A stretch of DNA of 64,000 nucleotides from Acidobacteriaceae bacterium (GTDB taxonomy: Bacteria; Acidobacteriota; Terriglobia; Terriglobales; Acidobacteriaceae), in NCBI GenBank assembly GCA_003134655.1, contig PLBY01000107.1, positions 62,001-126,000 on the forward strand, written 5' to 3'. Below are positions 49,051-57,931 of the stretch, piece after piece. Position numbers and translations under genes: made by a program. The notes below the pieces were generated by a model. It had not been told where the DNA came from and ran no database searches. It saw only the letters and a list, made by a program, of their open reading frames with translations. Position 1 is the stretch's first letter; each line of letters starts with the position of its first letter.

Positions 49051-51219
49051 CTACTGCTTGTCCTGCTTGTCGGCCGGGGCCTCCGCGGGCTTGGCGAAAA
49101 TCTTGGGATCGACCGTGGGATTCAGTTCGATCTTCTTGAATTCGGCGTTGCTGGTTTCCTGGCCGTTCTGCTTGTTTTGGTGTTTGTAGGGCATGGAGAG
49201 TCCGTCGACGGTGCGCCAGTCGGAGAGATTCGACTCGCCATCGAAGGGGCCCGATTGTCCCGTGGCTTTGTATTTCTCGCGGAGAATGTATCCGGTCTTG
49301 GGATCGATGTACCAGCGCACCCACGGGATGGCGCCACCGATATCGAGGATGGCGGCGTCGACGTCGCCGATCTTCTCAGTGCCCGCGGCGGTAAAGGTGA
49401 ACGCAGGATCATCGACGTGCTGGGCGACATAGACCAGATCGTGATGAAGTTGCGCGAGCATCTCGTTTTTCTGCGCGGGAGGCATACTGCGCGTGCCCAT
49501 GCCTGCCATGCTCATGAAGGCGTCATCGGGGGTAGCGACGATGGTGAGCGCGCCCTGCGGGGTTTGTACGTCGACGTGCATGCGGTCGGGAAAGGCAAGG
49601 GTGACATCCACCGGACTCGGCGGGCCACCGCCGTCGCTCTCGGCGATGTTCACGTGAATCGTTTTGATCGATTGTAGCTTGGGCAGGCCTCCCATGGCGG
49701 CTGCGACCTTTGCGGCCAGCGCCTTGCCTTCGGGATTCGAGGCGGCAGGCTTGGCGGTGTCGGCCTTGTCGGCCTTTTCCGCGGGTGGAGGCGGAATCGT
49801 GATGTCGATTTGCTGCACGCTGCCGAGCGATGACAGAGGTTTGTCGAATTCTTTTGTGTTGCCGACGACCAGCACGGCGAGTTGATCCTTGTGCAGATAC
49901 TTGGCGGCGACCCGGTTGGCATCGGCTGCCGTGACCTTCTTGATTTCCGCCTGATATTTGTCGAGCCAGTCGGGAGGATATCCGTAATACTCGTAGGTCA
50001 TGCGCTCGCCGAGAATCTTGTCAGGCGAGTCGAGACGGAAGATGAAGGCGTTGAGGATGGCGTCTTTGGCGCGCTGGATCTCGTCGTCGGTGATGGGCTG
50101 CTTCGTTAGATTGTCGATGTCCTCGCCCGCGGCTTGAATCGCTTCGATGGTGCTCGCGCTCTTGGTTCCCATCGCGACTTGCAGAATGCCGGGATGTCCG
50201 AAGTTGGTGCCGATGCCTCCACCGACGCTGTAAGCCAGGCCGCGCTTGGTACGGATGTCATTGAACAGGCGCGAAGAGAAGCCGCCGCCGAACGCTTCGT
50301 TGAAAACGCTGATGGCGTAATAGTCGGGATTGTCGCGGGTGGTACCGAGCGCCACCATGTGGATGGTGCTCTGGTTCACATCGTCTTTCGGGATGAGGTA
50401 GTAACCGGGCTTGGCCGGATTGTATTTGATGTCGTTCTTCGGAACGTCAGGACCTTTCGGCCACGCGTCGAAAGCCTTGCGCAGCCTGGCTTCTATGGCG
50501 ACGGAATCAAAATCTCCGCTGATGCCGAGAATGATGTTGTTGGGGTGCACATATTTGTGGTGCCAGTCGATCAGGTCCTGGCGCGTGATGGCGGCGACCG
50601 TCGCGTACTCGGGGATGCGGGCGTAGGGATTGTCGGGGCCATAGGCCAGCTTGATCGATTCGCGCTGCGCAATTTCACCGACCTGGTCGTTGCGGCGGGA
50701 GATGCCGTCGCCTTCTTCCTTCTGGGCGATGTCGATTTTTTCGGCGCGGAATTCGGGATTCTGCAAAACGTCGACGAAGGCTTTGAATACGTCGTCTAGG
50801 TCTCCCTTGAGGCAGGAGAAGTTGACCGACGTGGAGTCAGAACTGCTGCCGGTTTCCACCTTGGCCGCGCGGACTTCGAGGAAGTCGTCGAGTTGATCTC
50901 CGGTCTGAGTCTTGGTGCCGCCGGTGCGCCAGACTTCGCCGTAAATATCCATGAGGCCGGCTTTGTTGGCAGGCTCGTTGACCGAGCCGCCGCGGATGCG
51001 GGCGGTGCCGTCGATCAGCGGCAGTTCATGATCTTCCTGCAGAAAGATCACCATGCCGTTTGATAGCTGGATGCGTTTAGGTTGCTGCGGCTTGAAAGCC
51101 GGCAGGGGAGGAATGGGAACCTGCTGCCAACTGGTGGCCTGGGCTGCTGCTTGAGGAACGATTGCGAACGTCGCTGCGGCTGCTAGAACGAGGAGAAGAA
51201 GAGTCCGCTGCATTTTCAT
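49051..51219 (-). CDS. M16-family protein lacking the HxxEH motif, with extra C-terminal LolA-like domain
   Basis: NKAGLMDIYGEVWRTGGT at the usual HxxEH position; C-terminal MGGLPKLQSIKTIHVNIAESDGG...IDPKTGYILREKY. Confidence 0.82.
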   Translation of the reverse strand: MKMQRTLLLLVLAAAATFAIVPQAAAQATSWQQVPIPPLPAFKPQQPKRIQLSNGMVIFLQEDHELPLIDGTARIRGGSVNEPANKAGLMDIYGEVWRTGGTKTQTGDQLDDFLEVRAAKVETGSSSDSTSVNFSCLKGDLDDVFKAFVDVLQNPEFRAEKIDIAQKEEGDGISRRNDQVGEIAQRESIKLAYGPDNPYARIPEYATVAAITRQDLIDWHHKYVHPNNIILGISGDFDSVAIEARLRKAFDAWPKGPDVPKNDIKYNPAKPGYYLIPKDDVNQSTIHMVALGTTRDNPDYYAISVFNEAFGGGFSSRLFNDIRTKRGLAYSVGGGIGTNFGHPGILQVAMGTKSASTIEAIQAAGEDIDNLTKQPITDDEIQRAKDAILNAFIFRLDSPDKILGERMTYEYYGYPPDWLDKYQAEIKKVTAADANRVAAKYLHKDQLAVLVVGNTKEFDKPLSSLGSVQQIDITIPPPPAEKADKADTAKPAASNPEGKALAAKVAAAMGGLPKLQSIKTIHVNIAESDGGGPPSPVDVTLAFPDRMHVDVQTPQGALTIVATPDDAFMSMAGMGTRSMPPAQKNEMLAQLHHDLVYVAQHVDDPAFTFTAAGTEKIGDVDAAILDIGGAIPWVRWYIDPKTGYILREKYKATGQSGPFDGESNLSDWRTVDGLSMPYKHQNKQNGQETSNAEFKKIELNPTVDPKIFAKPAEAPADKQDKQ

Positions 51220-52763
51220 TGCGCACCTCCCTGATCGGAGCCGCCTTGGTCGCCTCCGCCGGGAGCGCCACCTCCGCCTAGGTTTTCGATCACGCCCACG
51301 GTCCGGTTGGTGTCGACGAAGACTTCGTTGGCGACTCGCCGAATGTCAGCCTTGGTCACCTGGTCGATGCGGTCTACCGATTTAAACAACTCGCGCCAGT
51401 CGCCATAGCGCGTCTGGTAGGTGGCGATCTGCGTGGCCAGGCCTTCGTTGTCGGCGAGGCCGCGAATCAGATTGGCTTTGGAGCGAGTCTTGATCATCTT
51501 CAGTTCTTCGTCGGTGATGTCTTCTTTCTTCAGCTTTTCGATTTCCGCGTGGATGGCGTCGCCCATCTCCTGCGTCGTGTGCCCGGGCAGCGGCACAGCC
51601 AGAAATGCGAACAGGTGGGGATATTTAATGCCGGGATATCCGGTGAGCCCCTCAGAGAACGACGCGATCTTCTTGTCGCGGACCAGAGAGCGGTAGAGGC
51701 GCGAAGTGCGGCCCTCGGACATGAGATCGCTGATAGCGTCGAAAACGGCGTCGTCTTTGCTGCGATAGTCGGGGCGGTGATAACCCTCAATATAAATCGG
51801 CTGCGCGCGATCCTTGAGCACGACTTTGCGTTCGGAGTTTTGCGGAGGCTCGGTGGTTGTGATTTCGTCGGGCTGCGGACGCGTGGGCAGGCGGCTGAAA
51901 TATTTCTCGAGGATCGGCAGGGCCTCGGCGGCCTTGATGTCACCGGCGACGGCGACCACCATGTTGGACGGAACGTAGTATTTGTCGAAGAATTTCTGGG
52001 CGTCGGTGGCAGAGAAGGAGTTGAGGTCGGACATCCATCCGACAGTGGGCCGGTGGTACGGATGGGCGGCGAACGCCTCTTCGGTGAATTGCTCAAGCAA
52101 GCGACCGAAGGGGCTGCTGTCGGTGCGCATGCGGCGCTCTTCGATGACCACGTTGCGTTCCTTGTAGAACTCGCGCAGCACGGGGTGCAGGAAGCGCTCG
52201 GACTCAAGGTAGGCCCAGAGTTCCAGACGATTGACGGGCAGAGAGTAGTGATATTCGGTGAGGTCGTAACTGGTGGAGGCGTTCATGTCCTCGCCGCCAT
52301 TCTGCTCGACGAGTTTGCCGAAAGCGTTGGGGACGACGTATTTGTCGGCTTCGGTGATGGCGTCTTTCCAGGCTTTTTCGAGTTGCTTCAACTTTGCTTC
52401 ATCGCGGCCGACGGTCTTGTCCCGCTCGGCGATGTAGGCGGCATAAGCGACCTCGACTTTTTCCAGAGCAGGTTTTTCGGCGGCATAATCCGTCGTGCCG
52501 ATCTTGTCGGTACCCTTGAACGCCATGTGCTCGAACATGTGGGCGAGGCCGGTGGCGCCCATGGGGTCTTGCACAGAGCCGGCATCGACCATCGTGTAGA
52601 AGGAGAATACGGGAGCCTCCGGGCGCTCGCAGACCATAAGAGTGAGGCCGTTGGGCAACGTCTTGACCGTGATGCGCTTTTCAAAGGACGCGACGTTCTG
52701 GGCCAGAGCCATGGCCGAGAGAAGAAATAGGGAAAGGGCGATTCTTAGAGTGCGGTGTTTCAT
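51216..52763 (-). CDS. M16-family zinc peptidase (active-site subunit)
   Basis: TGLAHMFEHMAFKGTDKIGT (HxxEH), signal peptide; 4-bp overlap with the downstream M16 gene. Confidence 0.9.
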   Translation of the reverse strand: MKHRTLRIALSLFLLSAMALAQNVASFEKRITVKTLPNGLTLMVCERPEAPVFSFYTMVDAGSVQDPMGATGLAHMFEHMAFKGTDKIGTTDYAAEKPALEKVEVAYAAYIAERDKTVGRDEAKLKQLEKAWKDAITEADKYVVPNAFGKLVEQNGGEDMNASTSYDLTEYHYSLPVNRLELWAYLESERFLHPVLREFYKERNVVIEERRMRTDSSPFGRLLEQFTEEAFAAHPYHRPTVGWMSDLNSFSATDAQKFFDKYYVPSNMVVAVAGDIKAAEALPILEKYFSRLPTRPQPDEITTTEPPQNSERKVVLKDRAQPIYIEGYHRPDYRSKDDAVFDAISDLMSEGRTSRLYRSLVRDKKIASFSEGLTGYPGIKYPHLFAFLAVPLPGHTTQEMGDAIHAEIEKLKKEDITDEELKMIKTRSKANLIRGLADNEGLATQIATYQTRYGDWRELFKSVDRIDQVTKADIRRVANEVFVDTNRTVGVIENLGGGGAPGGGDQGGSDQGGAQ

Positions 52764-52890
52764 CGGACCTCCGACGGTGGGACGATTATGACGAGCATCT
52801 TCTTCTGACATGTGTTGGACGGACTAGCAGGGCAGAAGTTTGAAAGTACGTGGGGAGAAGGGAGGTTGTCAAACGGCTGCTGGGCGCCTA

Positions 52891-52943
52891 TAGCGGCGCG
52901 GGCGGGACGCCCCCCGCGGCAGCCGGCAGGATGCCGGCGCTAC
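52891..52943. repeat. REP-like GC-rich element GGGCGGGACGCCC + CCGGCAGGATGCCGGCGCTAC
   Basis: Two small hairpins in tandem, intergenic. Confidence 0.55.
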
Positions 52944-53012
52944 GGACACGCTCGAATCGGCGCATTTTGCGCTGCGCAGGCTTTCAGGCACAATGGCTGG
53001 CGGAGCGCGCAC

Positions 53013-54050
53013 GTGACAGACACGGCTGTTGACATTGAGGGTAGGCATCTCAAGCTTTCGAACCTGGAGAAGGTGCTGTACCCCGCTGTGGGATTTACCA
53101 AACAGCAGGTCATCGACTACTACGCACGGATTGCGCCGGTGATCATTCCGCATCTGGCGGGGCGCGCGCTGACGCGCAAGCGGTATCCCGATGGCGTGGA
53201 CGGCGAACCGTTCTTCGAAAAGAACGCGCCCATGCACAAGCCGGAATGGGTGAAAACGGTGCCGATCTGGAGCGGGCGCAACCGGCGAACCGTCAATTAT
53301 GTCCTGGCGGATGATTTGGCCACGCTCGTGTGGCTGGCCAATCTGGCGGCACTCGAACTGCATCCGTCGCTGGCGCTGGCCAAGGACATTACTTGTCCGA
53401 CGGAGATGGTGTTTGACCTCGATCCGGGGTCGCCGGCGAACATTGTGCAATGCTGCCAGGTGGGGCTGTGGCTGCGCGAGATCTTCGAGCACTTCGGGTT
53501 GCAGAGTTTTCCGAAGACTTCCGGGTCGAAGGGACTGCAGATTTACGTTCCACTGAATACTCCGACGACGTATGACGCTACCAAGATGTTTTCGCACGCG
53601 CTGGCGCAACTGCTGGAACATGATCACCGCGATCTGGTGTTGTCGGAGATGAGCAAGCATGCCCGCACCGGCAAAGTGTTTGTCGACTGGAGTCAGAATG
53701 ATGAGCACAAGACGACGGTGGCGGTGTATTCGCTGCGGGCGCGGGAGCATCCCACGGTTTCGACGCCGGTGACGTGGGAGGAAGTCGAGCGGGCGTTTAA
53801 GAAGAAGGATGCGGGACTGCTGGTGTTCGAGGCGCCGCAGGTCGTTGCGCGGGTTGAGAAGTTGGGCGACTTGTTTGAGCCGGTGCTGGAATTGAAGCAG
53901 CGGTTGCCGGATCTGAAGGGTGCCGTCGCGGAAGAACCGAAGAGAATCGAGATCGCGGCGCAGGCCGAGGAGGAAGATCCGCCGCGGAAGACTTCCGGGA
54001 AAAAATCTATGCGGAAGGGGCCCGCTCGGAAGAAGCGGGGCAAGGTGTAA
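53013..54050 (+). CDS. ligD: LigD-type polymerase/primase domain protein (NHEJ), stand-alone
   Basis: LSNLEKVLYPAVGFTKQQVIDYYARIAPVIIPHLAGRALTRKRYPDGVDGEPFFEKNAP; DLDPGSPANIVQ; GTG start. Confidence 0.87.
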   Translation: MTDTAVDIEGRHLKLSNLEKVLYPAVGFTKQQVIDYYARIAPVIIPHLAGRALTRKRYPDGVDGEPFFEKNAPMHKPEWVKTVPIWSGRNRRTVNYVLADDLATLVWLANLAALELHPSLALAKDITCPTEMVFDLDPGSPANIVQCCQVGLWLREIFEHFGLQSFPKTSGSKGLQIYVPLNTPTTYDATKMFSHALAQLLEHDHRDLVLSEMSKHARTGKVFVDWSQNDEHKTTVAVYSLRAREHPTVSTPVTWEEVERAFKKKDAGLLVFEAPQVVARVEKLGDLFEPVLELKQRLPDLKGAVAEEPKRIEIAAQAEEEDPPRKTSGKKSMRKGPARKKRGKV

Positions 54051-54085
54051 TCCCGGTTTTGCCAAGTCCTGATACTGTCGAAAGT

Positions 54086-54127
54086 TCCCACCCTAGCCGC
54101 AAACAGCGCAGCTGGGATGGGGCACCC
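54086..54127. repeat. CCCACCCTAGCC...GGGATGGGGCACCC hairpin-type repeat
   Basis: Arms resemble the element inside xerD at 56464-56530. Confidence 0.5.
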
Positions 54128-54139
54128 GGCAAGAATCGT

Positions 54140-54171
54140 TAACCACTAAGGACACGAAGGTTCACGAAGGA
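54140..54171. repeat. TTAACCACTAAGGACACGAAGGTTCACGAAGG iterated repeat fragment
   Basis: Iterated (A/G)CACGAAGG units. Confidence 0.5.
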
Positions 54172-54178
54172 ACGCGAG

Positions 54179-54904
54179 ATGGCGCAATTTTTTGCAGGAA
54201 CGTCGGGATGGGCCTACCCAACGTGGAAGCCTGATTTTTATCTGGCCAAGCTGGCCCAGAAGAAATTCCTCAGCCACTACTCGACGCAGCTCAATACCGT
54301 CGAGGTGAATTTCACCTTCCGGCAGCTGGTCAAAGAAACGACCATCCAGAACTGGCTGCACGATACGCCCGCGCATTTTCGCTTCGGCATCAAGGCACAC
54401 CAGGTGATCACGCATATCAAGCGGCTCAAGGGCACGGAAGATTTTGTGCCGCGATTTCTGGCGACCATTGAGCCGCTGGCTGCTGTGGGCAAATTGGGAC
54501 CGGTACTGTTCCAACTCCCTCCGAACTTGAAGGCCGATCTGGCGCTGTTGAAAGAATTTCTGGCAATCCTGCCACGCAGCGTGCCGGCGTCGTTTGAGTT
54601 TCGTCATGCGTCGTGGTTTGCCGACTCGACCTGGGAATTGCTGAGGGCGAGCAACGTGGCGCTGTGCGTGGCCGAGACCGAGACGCTCACCACGCCAGAA
54701 GTCGCGACCGCTGGTTTTGTGTATTACCGCTTTCGCAAGCCGAGTTATACCGGCGAGGAACGGCGATCAATGATCGAGCGCATCCGACAACATATCGCCG
54801 CGGGGCGCGATGTCTTTGCGTATTTCAAGCATGAGGAAACGCCGGAAGGCGCGCGGTACGCCGTGGAATTGCTGCGGGAAGTGGGCGGCGCGGAGGGAGC
54901 GTGA
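54179..54904 (+). CDS. DUF72 (YecE-like) protein
   Basis: FFAGTSGWAYPTWKPDFYLAKLAQKKFLSHYSTQLNTVEVNFTFR. Confidence 0.9.
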   Translation: MAQFFAGTSGWAYPTWKPDFYLAKLAQKKFLSHYSTQLNTVEVNFTFRQLVKETTIQNWLHDTPAHFRFGIKAHQVITHIKRLKGTEDFVPRFLATIEPLAAVGKLGPVLFQLPPNLKADLALLKEFLAILPRSVPASFEFRHASWFADSTWELLRASNVALCVAETETLTTPEVATAGFVYYRFRKPSYTGEERRSMIERIRQHIAAGRDVFAYFKHEETPEGARYAVELLREVGGAEGA

Positions 54905-55695
54905 TCAGGCTGAGCGCGGGCGCTCTCGTCTGGGCTGCGTTCTGCCTGGTGGTGAGCGCTGGGGCTGCGCAAGATTCCCCGCTGCGCTCGGTTCACGTTT
55001 TTGTCGCGCTCGCCGACAATCAGAGCCAGGGCATCATTCCAGTCCCGGCGAAGCTCGGCAACGGGGAAGATCCGGAACGCAACCTGTACTGGGGCTCGGC
55101 GTATGGCGTGAAGACGTTTTTCTCGCGCAGCGCTGACTGGGAGCGAATTGCCTGCGCTGAGAAGCCGAAGGCCGAGGTTCTTGAGCGGTGCGTGTTCAAA
55201 CATCGCGCGACCAATGTATATCTTGTCGCCGACGCGTATCGTGGCCAGGAGATCCGGCAGGCGATTCTTGATTTTCTGTCTTCGGCAGCGGGAGATGACC
55301 CGGAGATGGTGAGTGTGCCCACTGCGTCCGGTGCCGTGAAGTTGCAGACTCGTGGTGGCGCAAATCTGGTGGCCTACATTGGGCACGACGGGCTGATGGA
55401 TTTTCAACTGCAGCAGTTTCCGCGCAAGAAAAACGAGATTCGTCGCGACGCCATTGTGCTGGCCTGCGCGAGTAAACAGTTTTTCGCGGAGCCGGTGCGG
55501 GCCGCCGGGGCATACCCTCTGCTATGGACGACGGGGCTGATGGCTCCTGAGGCTTACACGCTGAAGAGTGCCCTCGATGGGTGGATTGCGGGAGAGGATA
55601 ACGAGCAGATTCGCGATCGGGCCGCCTGGGCGTATGACAAGTATCAGAAATGTGGACTTCGCGCGGCGCACCGGCTATTCGCCAGCGGGTGGTGA
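54901..55695 (+). CDS. Secreted protein, possible caspase/CHAT-like (clan CD) fold
   Basis: Signal peptide; LVAYIGHDGLMDF and AIVLACASKQFF resemble His and Cys strands of the clan CD core. Confidence 0.6.
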   Translation: MIRLSAGALVWAAFCLVVSAGAAQDSPLRSVHVFVALADNQSQGIIPVPAKLGNGEDPERNLYWGSAYGVKTFFSRSADWERIACAEKPKAEVLERCVFKHRATNVYLVADAYRGQEIRQAILDFLSSAAGDDPEMVSVPTASGAVKLQTRGGANLVAYIGHDGLMDFQLQQFPRKKNEIRRDAIVLACASKQFFAEPVRAAGAYPLLWTTGLMAPEAYTLKSALDGWIAGEDNEQIRDRAAWAYDKYQKCGLRAAHRLFASGW

Positions 55696-55704
55696 CGTGG
55701 TGAG

Positions 55705-55728
55705 AGAGACGTAGCAAGCTACGTCTCT
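55705..55728. repeat. Hairpin AGAGACGTAGC-AA-GCTACGTCTCT
   Basis: Perfect 11-bp inverted repeat downstream of the secreted protein gene. Confidence 0.65.
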
Positions 55729-55804
55729 ACGGCGCGATTCCGTTCGCATCCTCCTCAGTACTTTTGCTTGCGTCCGATAACCGTCATACTGAATCTCTTC
55801 TGCT

Positions 55805-56839
55805 ATGGCTTCCCAGGCGAACGCGGACGTGCTTTCCGGCTTTCTCGACTACTTGCGCATCGAGAAAGGGCTGGCGGCGAATTCGATCAGCGCCTATGCA
55901 ACCGACATCCTGCAATTTTCTGAATTTCTGGAGAAGCATAAGCGGGTTCTGCTGAGTGCGCGGCGGAACGATGTGCGGGAATTCCTGCAGCAGTTGTTTT
56001 CGAATCAGGTCGACGGGCGCAGCGTGGGGCGGAAGCTTTCGGCGCTACGGCATCTGTATCGTTATCTACTGCTCGACAAGAGAGTCGACCACGATCCGAC
56101 GCTGAATATTGAATCGCCCCGGCAGTGGAAGGTGCTGCCCAAGTCGCTGGCGCGCGATGAAGTGGAGTCGACGCTGGCGTCTCCGGCTACGCTGTTGGCG
56201 AGCGGACAGCGCAACTCGAAAGATGCGGCGGCATTGGCCGCTCGTGATCGAGCCATGCTGGAATTGCTGTACGCGGGGGCGCTGCGGGTTTCGGAGATGG
56301 TGAACGCCACGCTGGAGGATTTGAAGCTGGAGTCGGGATACATGCTGGTGCGCGGCAAGGGGGACAAGGAACGCATCGTGCCGCTGGGAAAACCCGCGCA
56401 GGATGCGTTGTCGGAATATCTGGCACAGGGGCGGACCGCGCTGGCGGAAAGAAAAGTCAAAGATCCCCACCCCTTCGACAAGCTCAGGGCAGGCTCTCTC
56501 GCAAAGAACGCGAGAAGGGTGGGGCACCCACCGACACTTGCTGTCACGAGCGGGAATTCGCCGTTTTTGTTTATCGCGCGGGGCGGGCGTAGATTGACGC
56601 GGCAGCGGGTGTGGCAGATGGTGGGGGAATCGTCGGTTGCGTCCGGACGGCACGCGTCACCGCACATGCTGCGGCATTCGTGCGCCACGCACATGGTGGA
56701 AAACGGTGCGGACTTGCGGACGGTGCAGACAATCCTGGGTCACGCGGACATCTCGACTACGCAGGTGTATACGCATCTGGCGCTGGATCGGCTGCGAACC
56801 GTGTATCAGAAGCATCATCCGAGGGCGAAGGCGAAATGA
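55805..56839 (+). CDS. xerD: Tyrosine recombinase XerD-like, with in-frame repeat-derived insertion
   Basis: ALRVSEMVNATLEDLKL, VRGKGDKERIVPLG, HMLRHSCATHMVENGADLRTVQTILGHADISTTQVYTHL. Confidence 0.88.
   Translation: MASQANADVLSGFLDYLRIEKGLAANSISAYATDILQFSEFLEKHKRVLLSARRNDVREFLQQLFSNQVDGRSVGRKLSALRHLYRYLLLDKRVDHDPTLNIESPRQWKVLPKSLARDEVESTLASPATLLASGQRNSKDAAALAARDRAMLELLYAGALRVSEMVNATLEDLKLESGYMLVRGKGDKERIVPLGKPAQDALSEYLAQGRTALAERKVKDPHPFDKLRAGSLAKNARRVGHPPTLAVTSGNSPFLFIARGGRRLTRQRVWQMVGESSVASGRHASPHMLRHSCATHMVENGADLRTVQTILGHADISTTQVYTHLALDRLRTVYQKHHPRAKAK
56464..56530. repeat. Nested repeat inside xerD: CCCCACCC(CTTCGACAAGCTCAGGGCAGGCTC)TCTCGC...GCGAGAAGGGTGGGG
   Basis: Outer inverted repeat with internal TTCGACAAGCTCAGGGCAGGCTC; translates to HPFDKLRAGSLAKNARRVGHP. 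Confidence 0.75.
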
Positions 56840-56843
56840 TATT

Positions 56844-56970
56844 CACCACGGAGGCACGGAGACACGGAGGAATGCAGACAATAATTTCTGTTTCGGGTTC
56901 GAACGAGACTCTTGCCGCGGTAAGATTTTACAAACTCCTGTTTTCTCTGTGTCTCCGTGTCTCCGTGGTG
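56844..56970. repeat. About 127-bp MITE-like inverted repeat CACCACGGAGGCACGGAGACACGGAG ... CTCTGTGTCTCCGTGTCTCCGTGGTG
   Basis: 28-bp terminal arms, nearly perfect. Confidence 0.82.
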
Positions 56971-56986
56971 GAGTTGGTGAAGTAAC

Positions 56987-57892
56987 ATGAATCCCGACAA
57001 GACCATCGTTTCGAAAGCCGTTGCCGATTTCCTCCGCCACTTGCGCGAGCGCAATGCCTCGCCGCACACAATCAAGGCGTACAGCGGCGATCTGGCAAAC
57101 TTCGCTGCCTACGCTGGGTCGCGGGGATGGAAATCGATCGACCACATCGCGATTCGCGGATTTCTCTCGCAGCTTTACGAAAAGGGACTAGGCAAGACGT
57201 CCGTGGCGCGATCACTCGCGGCGGTGCGGTCGTTGTATCGGTGGCTGGCGCGGGAGGGAGTGGTCGAGCAGAATCCAGCAAAGCTGGTGGCGACACCGCG
57301 GCTGCCGAAAAAGTTACCGCGCGTGCCGACCATTGAAGAAATGAACTTCGTGCTCGATGGGCAAATGCCTGAGGTCGCGGCTTTTCCTGAGCGTGATCTT
57401 CTCATGCTCGAATTGCTTTATGGCTGCGGCATCCGCAACTCGGAGCTGACCGGAATTAATCTTGACGACATCCGATTGAGTGCGGAAGCAATCTTGATTC
57501 GCGGCAAAGGGAAGAAGGAGCGCTACGTTCCGTTCGGCGGGTCAGCGAAGAGCGCGCTGGCGGGCTATCTTCCGGCACGGCAGGCAATGCTGGCGGAAAT
57601 CCGCAAGAACTCCTCTGCGCTGCTTATCAACCAGCGCGGGGGGCGTCTGACCACACGCAGCGTGGGTCGCATCATCAAGAAGATTGCCGTTGCCAAGGGG
57701 CTTTCTCCGGACGTGCATCCGCACACTCTGCGCCATGCGTTCGGCACTCATATGCTGGAAGAGGGCGCCGACCTGCGTGCTATTCAGGAGTTGCTCGGCC
57801 ACGAGCGCCTGGCCACGACGCAGCGCTACACGCAGCTTTCGATGAAACATGTGCTGCAGGTCTACGACCAGACGCATCCCCGCGCAAAGTAG
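56987..57892 (+). CDS. xerC: Tyrosine recombinase XerC-like
   Basis: [71 protein letters not shown]. Confidence 0.9.
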   Translation: MNPDKTIVSKAVADFLRHLRERNASPHTIKAYSGDLANFAAYAGSRGWKSIDHIAIRGFLSQLYEKGLGKTSVARSLAAVRSLYRWLAREGVVEQNPAKLVATPRLPKKLPRVPTIEEMNFVLDGQMPEVAAFPERDLLMLELLYGCGIRNSELTGINLDDIRLSAEAILIRGKGKKERYVPFGGSAKSALAGYLPARQAMLAEIRKNSSALLINQRGGRLTTRSVGRIIKKIAVAKGLSPDVHPHTLRHAFGTHMLEEGADLRAIQELLGHERLATTQRYTQLSMKHVLQVYDQTHPRAK

Positions 57893-57931
57893 TGACAGGC
57901 CCCGGGCGCGGCGCCTGAGAGATCCGTGTCA

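Noticed and set aside
51549-52730. 393-aa plus-strand ORF opposite the M16 gene
   Set aside because: Antisense shadow ORF.
52869-54065. 398-aa minus-strand ORF opposite ligD
   Set aside because: Antisense shadow of the LigD polymerase domain; no domain signal.
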